DNA of 64,000 nt from JAVVHH01 sp963835135 (GTDB taxonomy: Bacteria; Pseudomonadota; Alphaproteobacteria; Acetobacterales; Acetobacteraceae). The notes under the pieces are model-generated. The model worked only from the letters and a program-made list of their open reading frames with translations, made no database searches and was not told where the DNA came from. The DNA is taken from assembly GCA_963835135.1 (NCBI GenBank), contig CAWIEF010000005.1, positions 969,838 through 1,033,837 of the forward strand, in the 5' to 3' direction. Position numbers and translations under genes: made by a program. Every line of letters begins with the position of its first letter. Position 1 is the stretch's first letter. Below are positions 17,088-26,092 of the stretch, piece by piece.

Positions 17088-18077
17088 CTACAGCGACGTT
17101 TTGAACAGGCCGCCGATCTCGCCGATAATACCGCGGCGGAAGGCGAGCACGCAGACGACGAAGATGGCGCCCTGCGTCACCGTCACCCAGGCACCGAACT
17201 GGGCCAGGTAATTCTCGAGCCCCACGATCACCGCCGCACCCGCGACGGGGCCAAAGATGGTGCCGAGGCCGCCGAGCAGGGTCATGAGCACGACCTCGCC
17301 CGACATCGAGTAGTTCACGTCGGTCAGCGTCGCGATGCCGAACACGAGTGACTTCGTGCCCCCGGCGATGCCGGCGATGAAGCAGCTCAGCACGAACGCG
17401 ATCAGCTTGTAGTCGTCGGTGCGGTAGCCGAGCGACGTCGCCCGCGGCTCGTTCTCGCGGATCGCCTTGAGCACCTGGCCGAACGGCGAGTGGACCGTAC
17501 GGTGGATGATCAGGAAGCAGATCACGAAGACGGCGGCCACGAGCCAGTACATCGTCATGTCCGGGCGCAACGAGATCAGACCAAACAAAGTGCCGCGCGG
17601 CACCTGCTGGATGCCATCCTCGCCGCCGGTGAACGGCGCCTGCAAGCAGAAGAAATAGACCATTTGCGCCAGCGCGAGCGTGATCATGGCGAAATAGATG
17701 CCCTGGCGGCGGATCGCCAGCCAACCGAACACCACGCCCAGCCCGGCCCCGGTGACGCCGCCCATGAGGATCGCCAGCTCCGGCGACAGGCCCCAGTTCT
17801 TCGCCGTCCATGCGGTCACGTAGCTGCCCATGCCGAAGAAGGCGGCGTGGCCGAAGCTCATCAGCCCGACATAGCCGATCAGCAGGTTAAACGCGCAGGC
17901 GAACAGCGCGAAGCAGAGGACCTTCATCATGAAGACCGGGTAGATGCCGACATACGGCAGCACGACGATCAACCCGAGCAGGACCAGGAACGCCACCGAC
18001 TGCGCCCCGCCGAACCCGAACAGGTCGAAGCCGCGGGCCCTGGGGGCGGCAACGCGGGGATGGGTCGTGGCGCTCAT
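17088..18077 (-). CDS. livM: Branched-chain amino-acid ABC transporter permease LivM
   Basis: A 329-residue permease with about nine helices and the LivM signature: LIGYVGLMSFGHAAFFGMGSY near residues 65-85, ALAQMVYFFCLQAPFTGGEDG around 140-160, and the EAA-like cytoplasmic loop GQVLKAIRENEPRATSLGY near residues 210-230. It forms the membrane channel with LivH. The start is one base beyond the livH stop. A close relative could be a urea (Urt) or aromatic-acid importer, since the HAAT family is broad. Confidence 0.92.
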   Translation of the reverse strand: MSATTHPRVAAPRARGFDLFGFGGAQSVAFLVLLGLIVVLPYVGIYPVFMMKVLCFALFACAFNLLIGYVGLMSFGHAAFFGMGSYVTAWTAKNWGLSPELAILMGGVTGAGLGVVFGWLAIRRQGIYFAMITLALAQMVYFFCLQAPFTGGEDGIQQVPRGTLFGLISLRPDMTMYWLVAAVFVICFLIIHRTVHSPFGQVLKAIRENEPRATSLGYRTDDYKLIAFVLSCFIAGIAGGTKSLVFGIATLTDVNYSMSGEVVLMTLLGGLGTIFGPVAGAAVIVGLENYLAQFGAWVTVTQGAIFVVCVLAFRRGIIGEIGGLFKTSL

Positions 18078-18078
18078 C

Positions 18079-19131
18079 TCAGCTCCCTTTTCCGAACAGG
18101 CCGGCCGGACGCATTAGTAGCACGATCACCATGATCACGAAGATCACCGTCGCGGATGCCTGCGGATAGTAGACCTTCGTCAGCCCCTCGACGACGCCGA
18201 GGGCGAAGCCGGTGACGATGCTGCCGATGATGCTGCCCATGCCGCCGATGACGACGACGGCGAACACGGTGATGATGAAGTTGGAGCCCATGTTGGGGTT
18301 GACCGAGTAGATCGGCGCCGCCAGCACGCCGGCGAAGGCGGCCAGCGCGAGGCCGCCGGCATAGGTCAGGCTGATCATGCGCGGCACGTTGACGCCGAAG
18401 GCCTGCACGAGGCCCGGGTTCTCGGTGGCGGCCCGGAGCTTGGCGCCGAGCGACGTCTTCTCGATGATAAGCCAGGTCGCCAGGCACACGACACCAGCCG
18501 CCAGCACTACCCAGCCCCGGTAGTAGGGCATGAACATGAAGCCGAGGTCGACCCCGCCCTGCAGCGCCGCCGGGATCCGGTATGGCATGCCGGAGCTGCC
18601 GAACGCGTTGCGGAACAGGCCTTCGAGGACGAGCGCGAGACCGAACGTCAGCAACAGGCCGTAGAGGTGGTCGAGCTTGTAGAGGCGGCTGATGATGGTC
18701 TTTTCGAGCACCAGGCCGAACAGCCCGACGATGATGGGCACCACGACCAGCGACGGCCAGTAGCCGATCGTCACCCAGTCGGGCACGGACAGGCCGGGTG
18801 AGATCATCTGCAGCCAGATGTTGGGCGCCAGCATCATCCAGGCCACGAAGGCGCCGACCATGAACAGCGCACCATGGGCGAAGTTGATGATGTTGAGCAT
18901 GCCGAAGATGATCGCCAGGCCGAGCGAGAGCAGGGCGTAGAACGCGCCGTTGATGAGCCCAAGCAGCAATTGGCCCATCAGCAGCTTGGGCGGCTTGTAC
19001 AGCCACGCCCACACCGCGGCGGGGCCGATCGTAAGATAGATGACGAGGGCGGCGATCACCGCGGCCCCGGCCCACAGTGCCCAACCCGGCACGCGGGTCC
19101 GGGGCCGTCTGGCGATGATCGCGCCCGACAT
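18079..19131 (-). CDS. livH: Branched-chain amino-acid ABC transporter permease LivH
   Basis: A 350-residue permease of the LivH type, with an N-terminal hydrophobic segment (about 15-40). The core follows: LLLGLINGAFYALLSLGLAI, IINFAHGALFMVGAF, and the loop GAKLRAATENPGLVQAFGVN near residue 240. The ATG at 19131 is chosen because it sits just after the livK stop; the frame extends further upstream, but only as antisense-free read-through of livK. It has a longer N-terminus than E. coli LivH (308 residues). Confidence 0.92.
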   Translation of the reverse strand: MSGAIIARRPRTRVPGWALWAGAAVIAALVIYLTIGPAAVWAWLYKPPKLLMGQLLLGLINGAFYALLSLGLAIIFGMLNIINFAHGALFMVGAFVAWMMLAPNIWLQMISPGLSVPDWVTIGYWPSLVVVPIIVGLFGLVLEKTIISRLYKLDHLYGLLLTFGLALVLEGLFRNAFGSSGMPYRIPAALQGGVDLGFMFMPYYRGWVVLAAGVVCLATWLIIEKTSLGAKLRAATENPGLVQAFGVNVPRMISLTYAGGLALAAFAGVLAAPIYSVNPNMGSNFIITVFAVVVIGGMGSIIGSIVTGFALGVVEGLTKVYYPQASATVIFVIMVIVLLMRPAGLFGKGS

Positions 19132-19133
19132 GG

Positions 19134-20360
19134 TCAGCTCTTGACCAACGTGCAGCCGCCATCGGCCATCGGCTTGCCGGCCTTGTCGCCCGGGGTCTCC
19201 TGGACGAGCTTGTAGTAGTCCCAAGCCCCCTTGCTCTCCTTCGGCGACTTGACCTGGAACAAGTAGGCCGGCACTTCGGCCCAGCCGTCGGCGCGGATCT
19301 TGGTCGTGCCGTAGGCTTCGTCCTCCGCCGGGGTCTTCTTCATCCAGTCGACCACCGCCTGGCCATCGCCTTTCTGGGCAACGCCCAAAGCCTTCACGGC
19401 TTTGAGGAAATGCAGCGTGCCCGCGTAGCTGCCGGCCTGGTCCATGTTCGGGACCACGCTGGAATCGATCGCCTGGAACTTCTTGGTGAACGAGCGGGTG
19501 CGCTCGTTCAGGTCCCAGTAAAAGCTCTCGGTCAGGAACAGGCCCTGCGCCGCCTCGAGTCCGAGACCCTGGACGTCGTTGATGTACATCAACAGGGCGG
19601 CGACCTTCATCTTCTGCGTCAGCCCAAACTCGGCCGCTTGCTTGATGCAGTTGGTCGTGTCGGCGCCGGCGTTGGCCAGCCCGAGCACGTCGGCGCCGCT
19701 GGATTGCGCCGAGATGAGGAAGGACGAGAAGTCGGTCGTTCCGGGGAACGGATACGCCGACGCCCCGAGGACCTTGCCGCCCTCCTTGTTGACGAAGCTG
19801 GTCGCATCGCGCTGGAGCTGCTGGCCGAACACGTAGTCGGCGGTCACGAAATACCAGCTCTTGCCGCCCGAGCGGACGAGCGCACCACCGGTGGACTGCG
19901 CGAGCAGGTAGACGTCGTAGGCCCAGTGGATCGTGACGGGGGTGCATTGCGGGCCCGTCAGGTCCGTCGTCCCGGCGCCGTTGTTGATGTAGGCCTTGTT
20001 CTTTTCCTTGCAGACATTGTTGACCGCCAGCGCCACCGAGCTGGTGTTGACGTCGAGGATCATGTCCACGCCGTTCTGGTCGATCCACTGGCGCGCGATG
20101 CCGGCGCCGATGTCCGGCTTGTTCTGGTGGTCGGCGGTGATGACCTCCGCCGCCATGCCCATCTCCTTGATCGCCAGCTTGGCGGCGTTGACGGAATGGG
20201 CGCCGGCGATGTCGCGATATGGACCGGACTGGTCGTTCAGCACGCCGATCTTGATGGTTTGGGCTTGGGCGCGGCTGCGGCGGGGCAGCACGGCGGTGGA
20301 CGTGGCGGCGAGGGCGGTGCCCATTGCACCTTGTAGCAGCGCGCGGCGGTCGATGGTCAT
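19134..20360 (-). CDS. Branched-chain amino-acid type periplasmic substrate-binding protein
   Basis: 408 residues. The signal sequence has a twin-arginine-like DRRALLQG followed by a hydrophobic run and a cleavage region near RAQAQT, so export by Tat or Sec is likely. The mature protein is a Peripla_BP_6 (LivK/AmiC-like) receptor, opening with IKIGVLNDQSGPYRDIAG and carrying AWQWIDQ-like and STGGALVRSGGKSWYFVTAD blocks. It delivers the ligand to LivHM. Family members bind branched-chain amino acids, amides, urea or aromatic acids, so the ligand is not fixed. Confidence 0.9.
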   Translation of the reverse strand: MTIDRRALLQGAMGTALAATSTAVLPRRSRAQAQTIKIGVLNDQSGPYRDIAGAHSVNAAKLAIKEMGMAAEVITADHQNKPDIGAGIARQWIDQNGVDMILDVNTSSVALAVNNVCKEKNKAYINNGAGTTDLTGPQCTPVTIHWAYDVYLLAQSTGGALVRSGGKSWYFVTADYVFGQQLQRDATSFVNKEGGKVLGASAYPFPGTTDFSSFLISAQSSGADVLGLANAGADTTNCIKQAAEFGLTQKMKVAALLMYINDVQGLGLEAAQGLFLTESFYWDLNERTRSFTKKFQAIDSSVVPNMDQAGSYAGTLHFLKAVKALGVAQKGDGQAVVDWMKKTPAEDEAYGTTKIRADGWAEVPAYLFQVKSPKESKGAWDYYKLVQETPGDKAGKPMADGGCTLVKS

Positions 20361-20387
20361 AGGACGTTCTCCTCAGATATGGCGCAG

Positions 20388-21101
20388 CTAGACGCCGAGA
20401 TAGCCGTGCAGCTTATCCATGTTTTGTTCGAGCTCGGCATTGGGGATCATGTCGACGATCCGGCCGTGATCCATCACGTAGTGCCGGTCGGCGACGGTTG
20501 CCGCAAAGCGGAAGTTTTGCTCGACGAGCAGCACGGTGAAGCCGCGCGCTTTGATGGCGCGGATGGTGTGGCCGATCTGCTGGATGATGACCGGGGCGAG
20601 CCCCTCGGTCGGTTCATCGAGCAGCAGCAAGCGGGCGCCGGTGCGCAGGATGCGGCCGATCGCCAGCATCTGCTGCTCGCCGCCAGACAGCTTGGTCCCC
20701 TGGCTGTTGGCCCGCTCCTTGAGGTTCGGGAACAGGGTGTGGATCTCGTCCACCGTCATGCCGCCGGCCGCGATGACGGGCGGCAGCATGAGGTTCTCCG
20801 TCACGTTGAGGCTGGCGAAGATGCCGCGCTCCTCCGGACAGATCGCGATGCCCGCGCGCGCGACGTTGTCGGGCGACATGCGCGCGGTCTCTGCGCCGCG
20901 GAACCGGATACTGCCCTGCCGCTTGGGCACCAGGCCCATGATGCTCTTCATGGTCGTGGTCTTGCCGGCGCCGTTGCGGCCCAGCAGGGTGACGACCTCG
21001 CCCTCGTGCACGTCGAAGTCGACCCCGTGCAGGATGTGGCTCTCGCCGTACCAGGCGTTCAGACCTTGGATCTGCAACATGGGTTCAGGCATCAGGGGCA
21101 C
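20388..21101 (-). CDS. livF: Branched-chain amino-acid ABC transporter ATPase LivF
   Basis: A 237-residue ABC ATPase. Walker A GRNGAGKTT is near residues 40-48, the LSGGEQQMLAIGRIL signature is near 135, Walker B reads LLLLDEPTEGLAP, and the H-loop lies near 190. The short C-terminus and YGESHILHGVDF opening identify it as LivF rather than LivG. Its first 17 bp overlap the end of livG. It is the second ATPase of this HAAT-type importer. Confidence 0.93.
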   Translation of the reverse strand: MPLMPEPMLQIQGLNAWYGESHILHGVDFDVHEGEVVTLLGRNGAGKTTTMKSIMGLVPKRQGSIRFRGAETARMSPDNVARAGIAICPEERGIFASLNVTENLMLPPVIAAGGMTVDEIHTLFPNLKERANSQGTKLSGGEQQMLAIGRILRTGARLLLLDEPTEGLAPVIIQQIGHTIRAIKARGFTVLLVEQNFRFAATVADRHYVMDHGRIVDMIPNAELEQNMDKLHGYLGV

Positions 21102-21879
21102 CCAAATAGGCCGTCACGACGTCCGGGTTCTTGCTGACGCTGGCGTAGTCGCCCTCGGCCAGGATCTGACCGCGGGCCAGAACGGTGATCTTGTCGCACA
21201 GCCCCTCGACCACGGACAGGTTGTGCTCGACCATCAGGATCGTGCGCCCGACCCGGATACGCTTGATCAGTGCGACCACCCGGTCCACGTCCTCATGCGT
21301 CATCCCCGCGGTCGGCTCGTCGAGCAACAGCATGACCGGCTCCAGCGCCAGCGTGGTGGCGATCTCGAGCGCCCGCTTGCGGCCATAGGGTAGCATGACG
21401 GCCTTCTCGTTCTCGTAATCCTCGAGCCCGACATCGGCGAGCAGCTCGCGCGCCTTGTCGTCGAACGCGCTCAACAGGCTCTCGCTGCGCCAGAAATCGA
21501 AGCTCGCGCCGCGTTGGCGCTGCAAGGCCAGGCGCACGTTCTCGAGCGAGGTCAGATGCGGGAACACGGCGGAGATCTGAAAGCTGCGCACCAATCCCAG
21601 CCGGGCGACCATCGCGGGCGCCATATCGGTGATGTCGCGACCCTGGAACGCGATCGCCCCCCGTGTCGGCTGCAGGAATTTGGTCAGGAGATTGAAGCAG
21701 GTCGTCTTGCCTGCCCCATTTGGACCGATCAGCGCATGGATCGTATGTTCCTCGACGCATAGCGCGACGTCTTTGACGGCAACGAAGCCGCGGAACTCGC
21801 GCGTCAGCCCCTCCGTCTGCAAGATTGCCGCGGCCAAACCGTTTCCCCGTGTATCCGATCCTTGTCCGCTGATTTGCAT
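21085..21879 (-). CDS. livG: Branched-chain amino-acid ABC transporter ATPase LivG
   Basis: A 264-residue ABC ATPase. Walker A is GPNGAGKTT, the insert after it is typical of LivG, and Walker B is MLLLDEPTAGM. The expected family signature LSGG is replaced here by MLPYGRKRALEIATTL, as is normal in LivG. An upstream in-frame start at 21948 would add 23 residues unlike the family, so the ATG at 21879 is preferred. It leads the livGFKHM operon and is divergent from the ECF sigma gene; the shared upstream gap is about 100 bp. Confidence 0.9.
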   Translation of the reverse strand: MQISGQGSDTRGNGLAAAILQTEGLTREFRGFVAVKDVALCVEEHTIHALIGPNGAGKTTCFNLLTKFLQPTRGAIAFQGRDITDMAPAMVARLGLVRSFQISAVFPHLTSLENVRLALQRQRGASFDFWRSESLLSAFDDKARELLADVGLEDYENEKAVMLPYGRKRALEIATTLALEPVMLLLDEPTAGMTHEDVDRVVALIKRIRVGRTILMVEHNLSVVEGLCDKITVLARGQILAEGDYASVSKNPDVVTAYLGAPDA

Positions 21880-21980
21880 ATCGTCTCGGCACAAGCAAGA
21901 ATGTTCCAGCCCATGAGGCGGCCTACTCCGTCCGAACGCGGCCGGCATGGGAGCGGGCGGCCACTCTCGTAAGATGTGCT

Positions 21981-22544
21981 GTGACGGCCCATGTGACGAC
22001 GATGTCCAACGACGATACCGATGAGGACTTGATGCAGCGCAGCGCGGCCGGCGACCGGTCCGCGTTCGACAGCTTGGCCAGCCGCTACATGCTGCGGCTG
22101 CGGCGCGCGGCGTTGCGCGTCCTGTCCGACCCGGCGGCTGCGGAGGACGCGGCGCAAGACGCCTTGCTGCGCGCCTGGATGCGGGCCGCGACGTACGACC
22201 GAAAGCAGGCCAGCGTGTCCACCTGGCTGCACCGCATCGCCGTGAACGCGTCCATCGACCGACTGCGGGCGACGCGGCCCACCACGGACGTGCCAGACAG
22301 CCTGCTCGACCCGGGCGAGAGCGCCGAACAGGCGTTGGCCGGGCTGGAACGTAGCCGCATCTTGGCCGACGCGATCGCCAGCCTGCCGGCGCGGCAGCGG
22401 ACGGCCCTCACCCTCACCTATGAGGAAGGCTGGTCCGGCCAGGATGCGGCACGCCACCTCAGCGTCTCCACCCGCGCCCTCGAAGGGTTGCTGCATCGCG
22501 GCCGCAAGCTGGTACGGGCCTATCTAGAGGCGCGCGAGGCGTGA
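21981..22544 (+). CDS. ECF-family RNA polymerase sigma factor
   Basis: 187 residues with sigma region 2 (about 20-85, with AAEDAAQDALLRAWMRAATYD) and region 4 (about 125-180, with LPARQRTALTLTYEEGWSGQDAARHL). There is no region 3, as in ECF factors. The start may be GTG at 21981 or the ATG at 22002. It is followed with a GTGA overlap by a one-helix membrane protein and then by a Spy-like gene and an efflux cluster. By analogy with CnrH-type systems it probably directs that cluster in response to an envelope or metal signal (inference). Confidence 0.92.
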   Translation: MTAHVTTMSNDDTDEDLMQRSAAGDRSAFDSLASRYMLRLRRAALRVLSDPAAAEDAAQDALLRAWMRAATYDRKQASVSTWLHRIAVNASIDRLRATRPTTDVPDSLLDPGESAEQALAGLERSRILADAIASLPARQRTALTLTYEEGWSGQDAARHLSVSTRALEGLLHRGRKLVRAYLEAREA

Positions 22545-22921
22545 CCGGGCCATTCTCCCGCCGGCGGCTGGAATGGCTGGTGCGCTCGCGTGGCACCGAC
22601 CTGGCCCTGTGGCCAGCCTCGGAGCGGAGCGCCGCCCTCGACCTGCTGCGGCGTTCGCCGGAGGCGCAGACCGTGTTCGCCGAAGCGCTCGCGCTGGACG
22701 AGGAAGCGTCGGAGCCGGACCGCGCCGTGCTCGACCGGATGCAGGCGACACTCCGCCGACACCTGGCGCCGCTCCCGACGGCGCTGCGTGGCCTATGCGT
22801 CGGTGCGCTGATCGCATGCGTGGCGGCCGGGTTGTATCTTTCCGTCGATGCAGACAGCCCGGACACCGGTGACCTGTTCAACACGGCGCAGACAGTCACC
22901 TTCGCCGCCCTCGATCAGTGA
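22541..22921 (+). CDS. Putative anti-sigma factor, single-pass membrane protein
   Basis: 126 residues. The N-terminal part is acidic/basic and cytoplasmic (about 1-80, RRRLEWLVRSRGTDLALWP), followed by one hydrophobic helix (about 83-103) and a short periplasmic tail. It lacks the zinc HxxxCxxC motif. The role is inferred from topology and from the GTGA overlap with the ECF sigma gene; no catalytic motif is visible. It is small for a classical anti-sigma factor. Confidence 0.6.
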   Translation: MTGPFSRRRLEWLVRSRGTDLALWPASERSAALDLLRRSPEAQTVFAEALALDEEASEPDRAVLDRMQATLRRHLAPLPTALRGLCVGALIACVAAGLYLSVDADSPDTGDLFNTAQTVTFAALDQ

Positions 22922-22931
22922 TCTCGCCGCC

Positions 22932-23381
22932 ATGATGTTGCGCGAGCCCTGGCGCACGCGGCTGCTTTTTCTGTCGTTCGCCTTCAATCTGCTCTTGATC
23001 CCCATCGCAGGCGCCCGGTTTTGGACGCGACCCGGGCCGCTAACGCCGGGCCTGCCGCGGACGGAGATGATGATCGACCGCATGGTGCGCGACCTTCCGC
23101 CCGAGGACGCCGCCCGTTTCCGTGCCTCGATGGAGGAGCATCTGGGCGAGATCGAAGCTGCCCGGGTGCGCATGCTGGCCGCCCGGGGGGCGATGTCGCG
23201 CGCCATCGGGCGTTCGCCATACGATCCGGCAGCCGTGCAAACCTCGATGCGGACCTGGCAGTCCACCTGGAACACGTGGTCAGAGCAATTGGGCCAGGGC
23301 ATGTTGGCGGCGCTGCCGGGCTTGTCCGAGGAGGGCCGGCAGAAACTCGCGGCCGGCGACCGACGCCGGCCCCCGCCATGA
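22932..23381 (+). CDS. Spy/CpxP-like periplasmic heavy-metal-sensor-type protein
   Basis: 149 residues: an N-terminal membrane anchor or signal (about 11-32, LLFLSFAFNLLLIPIAGARF) and then an all-helical periplasmic part. This contains MMIDRMVRDLPPEDAARFR, matching the periplasmic heavy-metal sensor family (CnrX/ZraP/Spy-like). In the known CnrYXH system such a protein senses metal outside the membrane and acts through the anti-sigma factor. The order sigma, anti-sigma, sensor supports that reading. ATG at 22932 is the first good start after the upstream gene; the end overlaps the next gene by ATGA. Confidence 0.75.
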   Translation: MMLREPWRTRLLFLSFAFNLLLIPIAGARFWTRPGPLTPGLPRTEMMIDRMVRDLPPEDAARFRASMEEHLGEIEAARVRMLAARGAMSRAIGRSPYDPAAVQTSMRTWQSTWNTWSEQLGQGMLAALPGLSEEGRQKLAAGDRRRPPP

Positions 23382-24814
23382 GACCCGCCGCTTCAGCGCT
23401 GGCCGCAGCCGCGCTCGCTCTCGTGGGATGCTCGCTCGGCCCGGATTACGTCAGTCCGGGGATCGATGTGCCAGGCCGCTTCGTGGCGACCGCGGACAGC
23501 GCTGCGGCGGCCTGGCCGGAGCAGGGTTGGTGGTCCGTGTTCCGCTCGCCCGAACTCGATGGGCTGATCAACCGCGCCCGGATCTACAACAACGATCTGA
23601 ACGCGGCCGTCGCCCGGGTCATCCAAGCGGACGCGCAGGTGCGGGTCAGCGGCGCGCCGCTGCTGCCGGCCGTCAACGGCACCGCCGGCGCGTCGTACCA
23701 ACGGAGCGGACTCGGCTCGAGCTCGCGGCGGCTGTCGACAGGGTTCGCCAGCAGCGGCGGCAGCCGTTATGTCGACAGCCGCAGTTACAATGTCGGGCTC
23801 GAAGCCAGCTACGATCTAGACCTGTTTGGGCGCAACCGCGCGCTGCTGGCGGCCGCCAAGGCGACCGCGCTGGCCACGCGCTTCGACCAGGAGACGGTCG
23901 CGCTGTCCGTGGTCAGCTCGGTGGCGTCCACCTATTTCCAGCTCCTATCGGCGCAGGACCGCCTGCGCGTGGCCGAACGCAACCTGCGCAGCGCCGAGCA
24001 GATTTTGGGGGCCTACCGGGCGCGGCTGACGGTTGGCACCGCCAATCTGCTGGACGTGTCGCAGCAGGAGGCGCTCGTGGCGGCGCAGCGGGCGTCGCTG
24101 CCAGCGCTGCGAAACACGATCGAGCAGAACCGGTTGGCACTCGGCATCCTCGTCGGGTTGCCGCCGGAGCGGCTCGACATCCGCGGTGGCTCGTTGCAGG
24201 AGCTGCCGGTGCCGGTGGTTGCGCCGGGTCTGCCGAGCGGGCTGCTGGCGCGGCGGCCAGACGTGGCCTTCGCCGAGGCACAGCTGCAGGCGCAGAACGC
24301 CAACATCACCGCCGCCCGCGCCGCCTTCTATCCGGACGTCTCGCTGACCGCGTCGGGCGGCCTGACCAGCGCCGCGCTCTCGGCGCTGACCGGGCCGGGC
24401 ACGCTCGTCGCCCAGCTCGCGGCGTCGCTGGCGCAGCCCATCTTCGACAATGGCTTGCGCACCGGACAGCTCGAAGCGGCCAAGGGCCGATACGCCGAAC
24501 TCATCGCGGATTATCGCCGTGCCGTGCTGCAGGCGTTCACCGACGTGGAGCAATCGCTGACTGGGCTGCAGTTGCTGACCGAGCAGGAGCGGTTGGAGCG
24601 GATCGCGCTCAGCGTCGCGCAGCGCTCAGCCGACATCGCGAACGCGCAGCTCCAAGCCGGCACGATCGACATCATTACGTCACTCAACACGCAGACCACA
24701 CTCTATAATGATCTCGACTTGCTGACTCAGATCCGGCTCTCCAGATTTCAATACCTGCTCAACCTCTACAAAGCGTTGGGCGGCGGGTTCAGCATCGATG
24801 GAGGCATCGTTTGA
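23378..24814 (+). CDS. NodT-family (TolC-like) outer-membrane efflux lipoprotein
   Basis: 478 residues with a lipoprotein signal ending LALVGCS (lipid-modified Cys about residue 18). Two OEP repeats follow (about 60-250 and 270-470). Family landmarks are WWSVFRSPELDGLI, SYDLDLFGRNRALLAAAKA, TVGTANLLDVSQQEALV and LLARRPDVAFAEAQL. It forms the outer-membrane duct of a tripartite pump. The start ATG overlaps the stop of the Spy-like gene, and the end overlaps the MFP gene, so the three are translationally coupled. Confidence 0.92.
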   Translation: MRPAASALAAAALALVGCSLGPDYVSPGIDVPGRFVATADSAAAAWPEQGWWSVFRSPELDGLINRARIYNNDLNAAVARVIQADAQVRVSGAPLLPAVNGTAGASYQRSGLGSSSRRLSTGFASSGGSRYVDSRSYNVGLEASYDLDLFGRNRALLAAAKATALATRFDQETVALSVVSSVASTYFQLLSAQDRLRVAERNLRSAEQILGAYRARLTVGTANLLDVSQQEALVAAQRASLPALRNTIEQNRLALGILVGLPPERLDIRGGSLQELPVPVVAPGLPSGLLARRPDVAFAEAQLQAQNANITAARAAFYPDVSLTASGGLTSAALSALTGPGTLVAQLAASLAQPIFDNGLRTGQLEAAKGRYAELIADYRRAVLQAFTDVEQSLTGLQLLTEQERLERIALSVAQRSADIANAQLQAGTIDIITSLNTQTTLYNDLDLLTQIRLSRFQYLLNLYKALGGGFSIDGGIV

Positions 24815-26079
24815 GACGCGCTGTGGTGGTGCCCGTTCTGGTCGCCGTCGTCCTGCTCGGTGCAGCCGCAGGCGGCGGTTACTGGTGGTGGCACAACCAT
24901 CAACAAGGGACCGAGCAGGTTGCCCAACGAGGCGGCGGGCGGGGCCGGCGGAGCGGCGGCGACCCGAGCACGCCCGTGCCGGTGCTGGCCGCGCAGAGCG
25001 AGAAGAAGAACGTGCCGATCTACCTCGATGCACTCGGGACGGTGCAGGCCTTCAACCTGGTGTCCATCCGCGCCATGGTGGATGGGCCGCTGGTCGAGGT
25101 GAAGTTCAAGGAAGGGCAGGACGTGAAGGCCGGCGACGTGCTGGCGCGGATCGATCCCCGCCCCTACCAAGCCTCGCTCGACGCCGCGACCGCCAAAAAG
25201 CAGCAGGACGAGGCGAACTTGGCCAATTCAAGGCTCGATGCGGCCCGCTACGCCAAGCTCGTGGCGTCGAACTACAGCAGCGCCCAGCAATCGGACACCG
25301 CGCGCGCCCAGGTGGCGCAGAACGAGGCGCTGGTCCGCGGTGACCAGGCGCAGATCGACACTGCCCGCACCCAGCTCGGCTACGCGACCATCCTGGCGCC
25401 CAACGATGGCCGGGTCGGCCTGCGGCAGGTCGACGTCGGCAACATCGTTCATTCGAGCGACGCCACGCCGATCACCGTGCTGACCCAGTTGCAGCCGATC
25501 TCCGTCGTGTTCACCCTGCCGCAGCAGGCGCTGCCGCAGGTGGCGCGCGCCATGGAGAACGGGGCGCCGGAGGTGCTGGCCGTTAGGGCGGGGGCAACCA
25601 GCATCGAGGACGCGACCGTCATCGACCGGGGCACGCTCGCCGTGCTCGACAACCAGGTCGACCCGGCGACCGGCACGATCAAGCTGAAGGCTACCTTCCC
25701 GAACGCCCACCTGAGGCTCTGGCCCGGTGGCTTCGTCGACGTCCGCATGCTCGCCGCGACGGAGCAGGGCGTGATCACCGTGCCGACCGCGGCAGTTCAG
25801 CGAGGGCCACAAGGCCCCTATGTCTTCGTCATCAAGGACGGCGGCGACGCCGAGCGCCGGCCCGTCAAGCTGGGCCACGAGGACGATGAGACGAGCATCG
25901 TCATCAGCGGCCTCGGCCTCGGCGAACAGGTCGTCGTGGACGGGGCGCAGCGCGTGACCGACGGTGGCAAGGTGGCCGTCGCCGGCCCGGACGGCAACGC
26001 GCCGGACGCCGTGCCGGCGCGCGAGCGCGGCGCGCCCGGCACGGCGCAACGCCGGACCCGGACCCGGCCCGCAACATGA
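24811..26079 (+). CDS. RND efflux membrane-fusion protein (MdtA-like)
   Basis: 422 residues with an N-terminal membrane anchor (about 3-25, then WWWHNHQQ), a Gly/Arg-rich linker, and the HlyD/MdtA core. The lipoyl half-motif VKFKEGQDVKAGDVLARIDPR is followed by a helical hairpin, AGTIKLKATFPN, a barrel domain, and a proline/arginine-rich tail. The start is TTG, overlapping the upstream stop. It links the RND pump to the NodT channel. MdtA-like assignment is supported by the two RND genes downstream. Confidence 0.9.
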   Translation: MRRAVVVPVLVAVVLLGAAAGGGYWWWHNHQQGTEQVAQRGGGRGRRSGGDPSTPVPVLAAQSEKKNVPIYLDALGTVQAFNLVSIRAMVDGPLVEVKFKEGQDVKAGDVLARIDPRPYQASLDAATAKKQQDEANLANSRLDAARYAKLVASNYSSAQQSDTARAQVAQNEALVRGDQAQIDTARTQLGYATILAPNDGRVGLRQVDVGNIVHSSDATPITVLTQLQPISVVFTLPQQALPQVARAMENGAPEVLAVRAGATSIEDATVIDRGTLAVLDNQVDPATGTIKLKATFPNAHLRLWPGGFVDVRMLAATEQGVITVPTAAVQRGPQGPYVFVIKDGGDAERRPVKLGHEDDETSIVISGLGLGEQVVVDGAQRVTDGGKVAVAGPDGNAPDAVPARERGAPGTAQRRTRTRPAT

Positions 26080-26092
26080 GGAGGCCTCCACG

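Noticed and set aside
18079..20088. A 669-codon frame beginning inside livK and ending with LivH
   Set aside because: The first ~320 codons are out-of-frame livK. LivH starts at the ATG at 19131.
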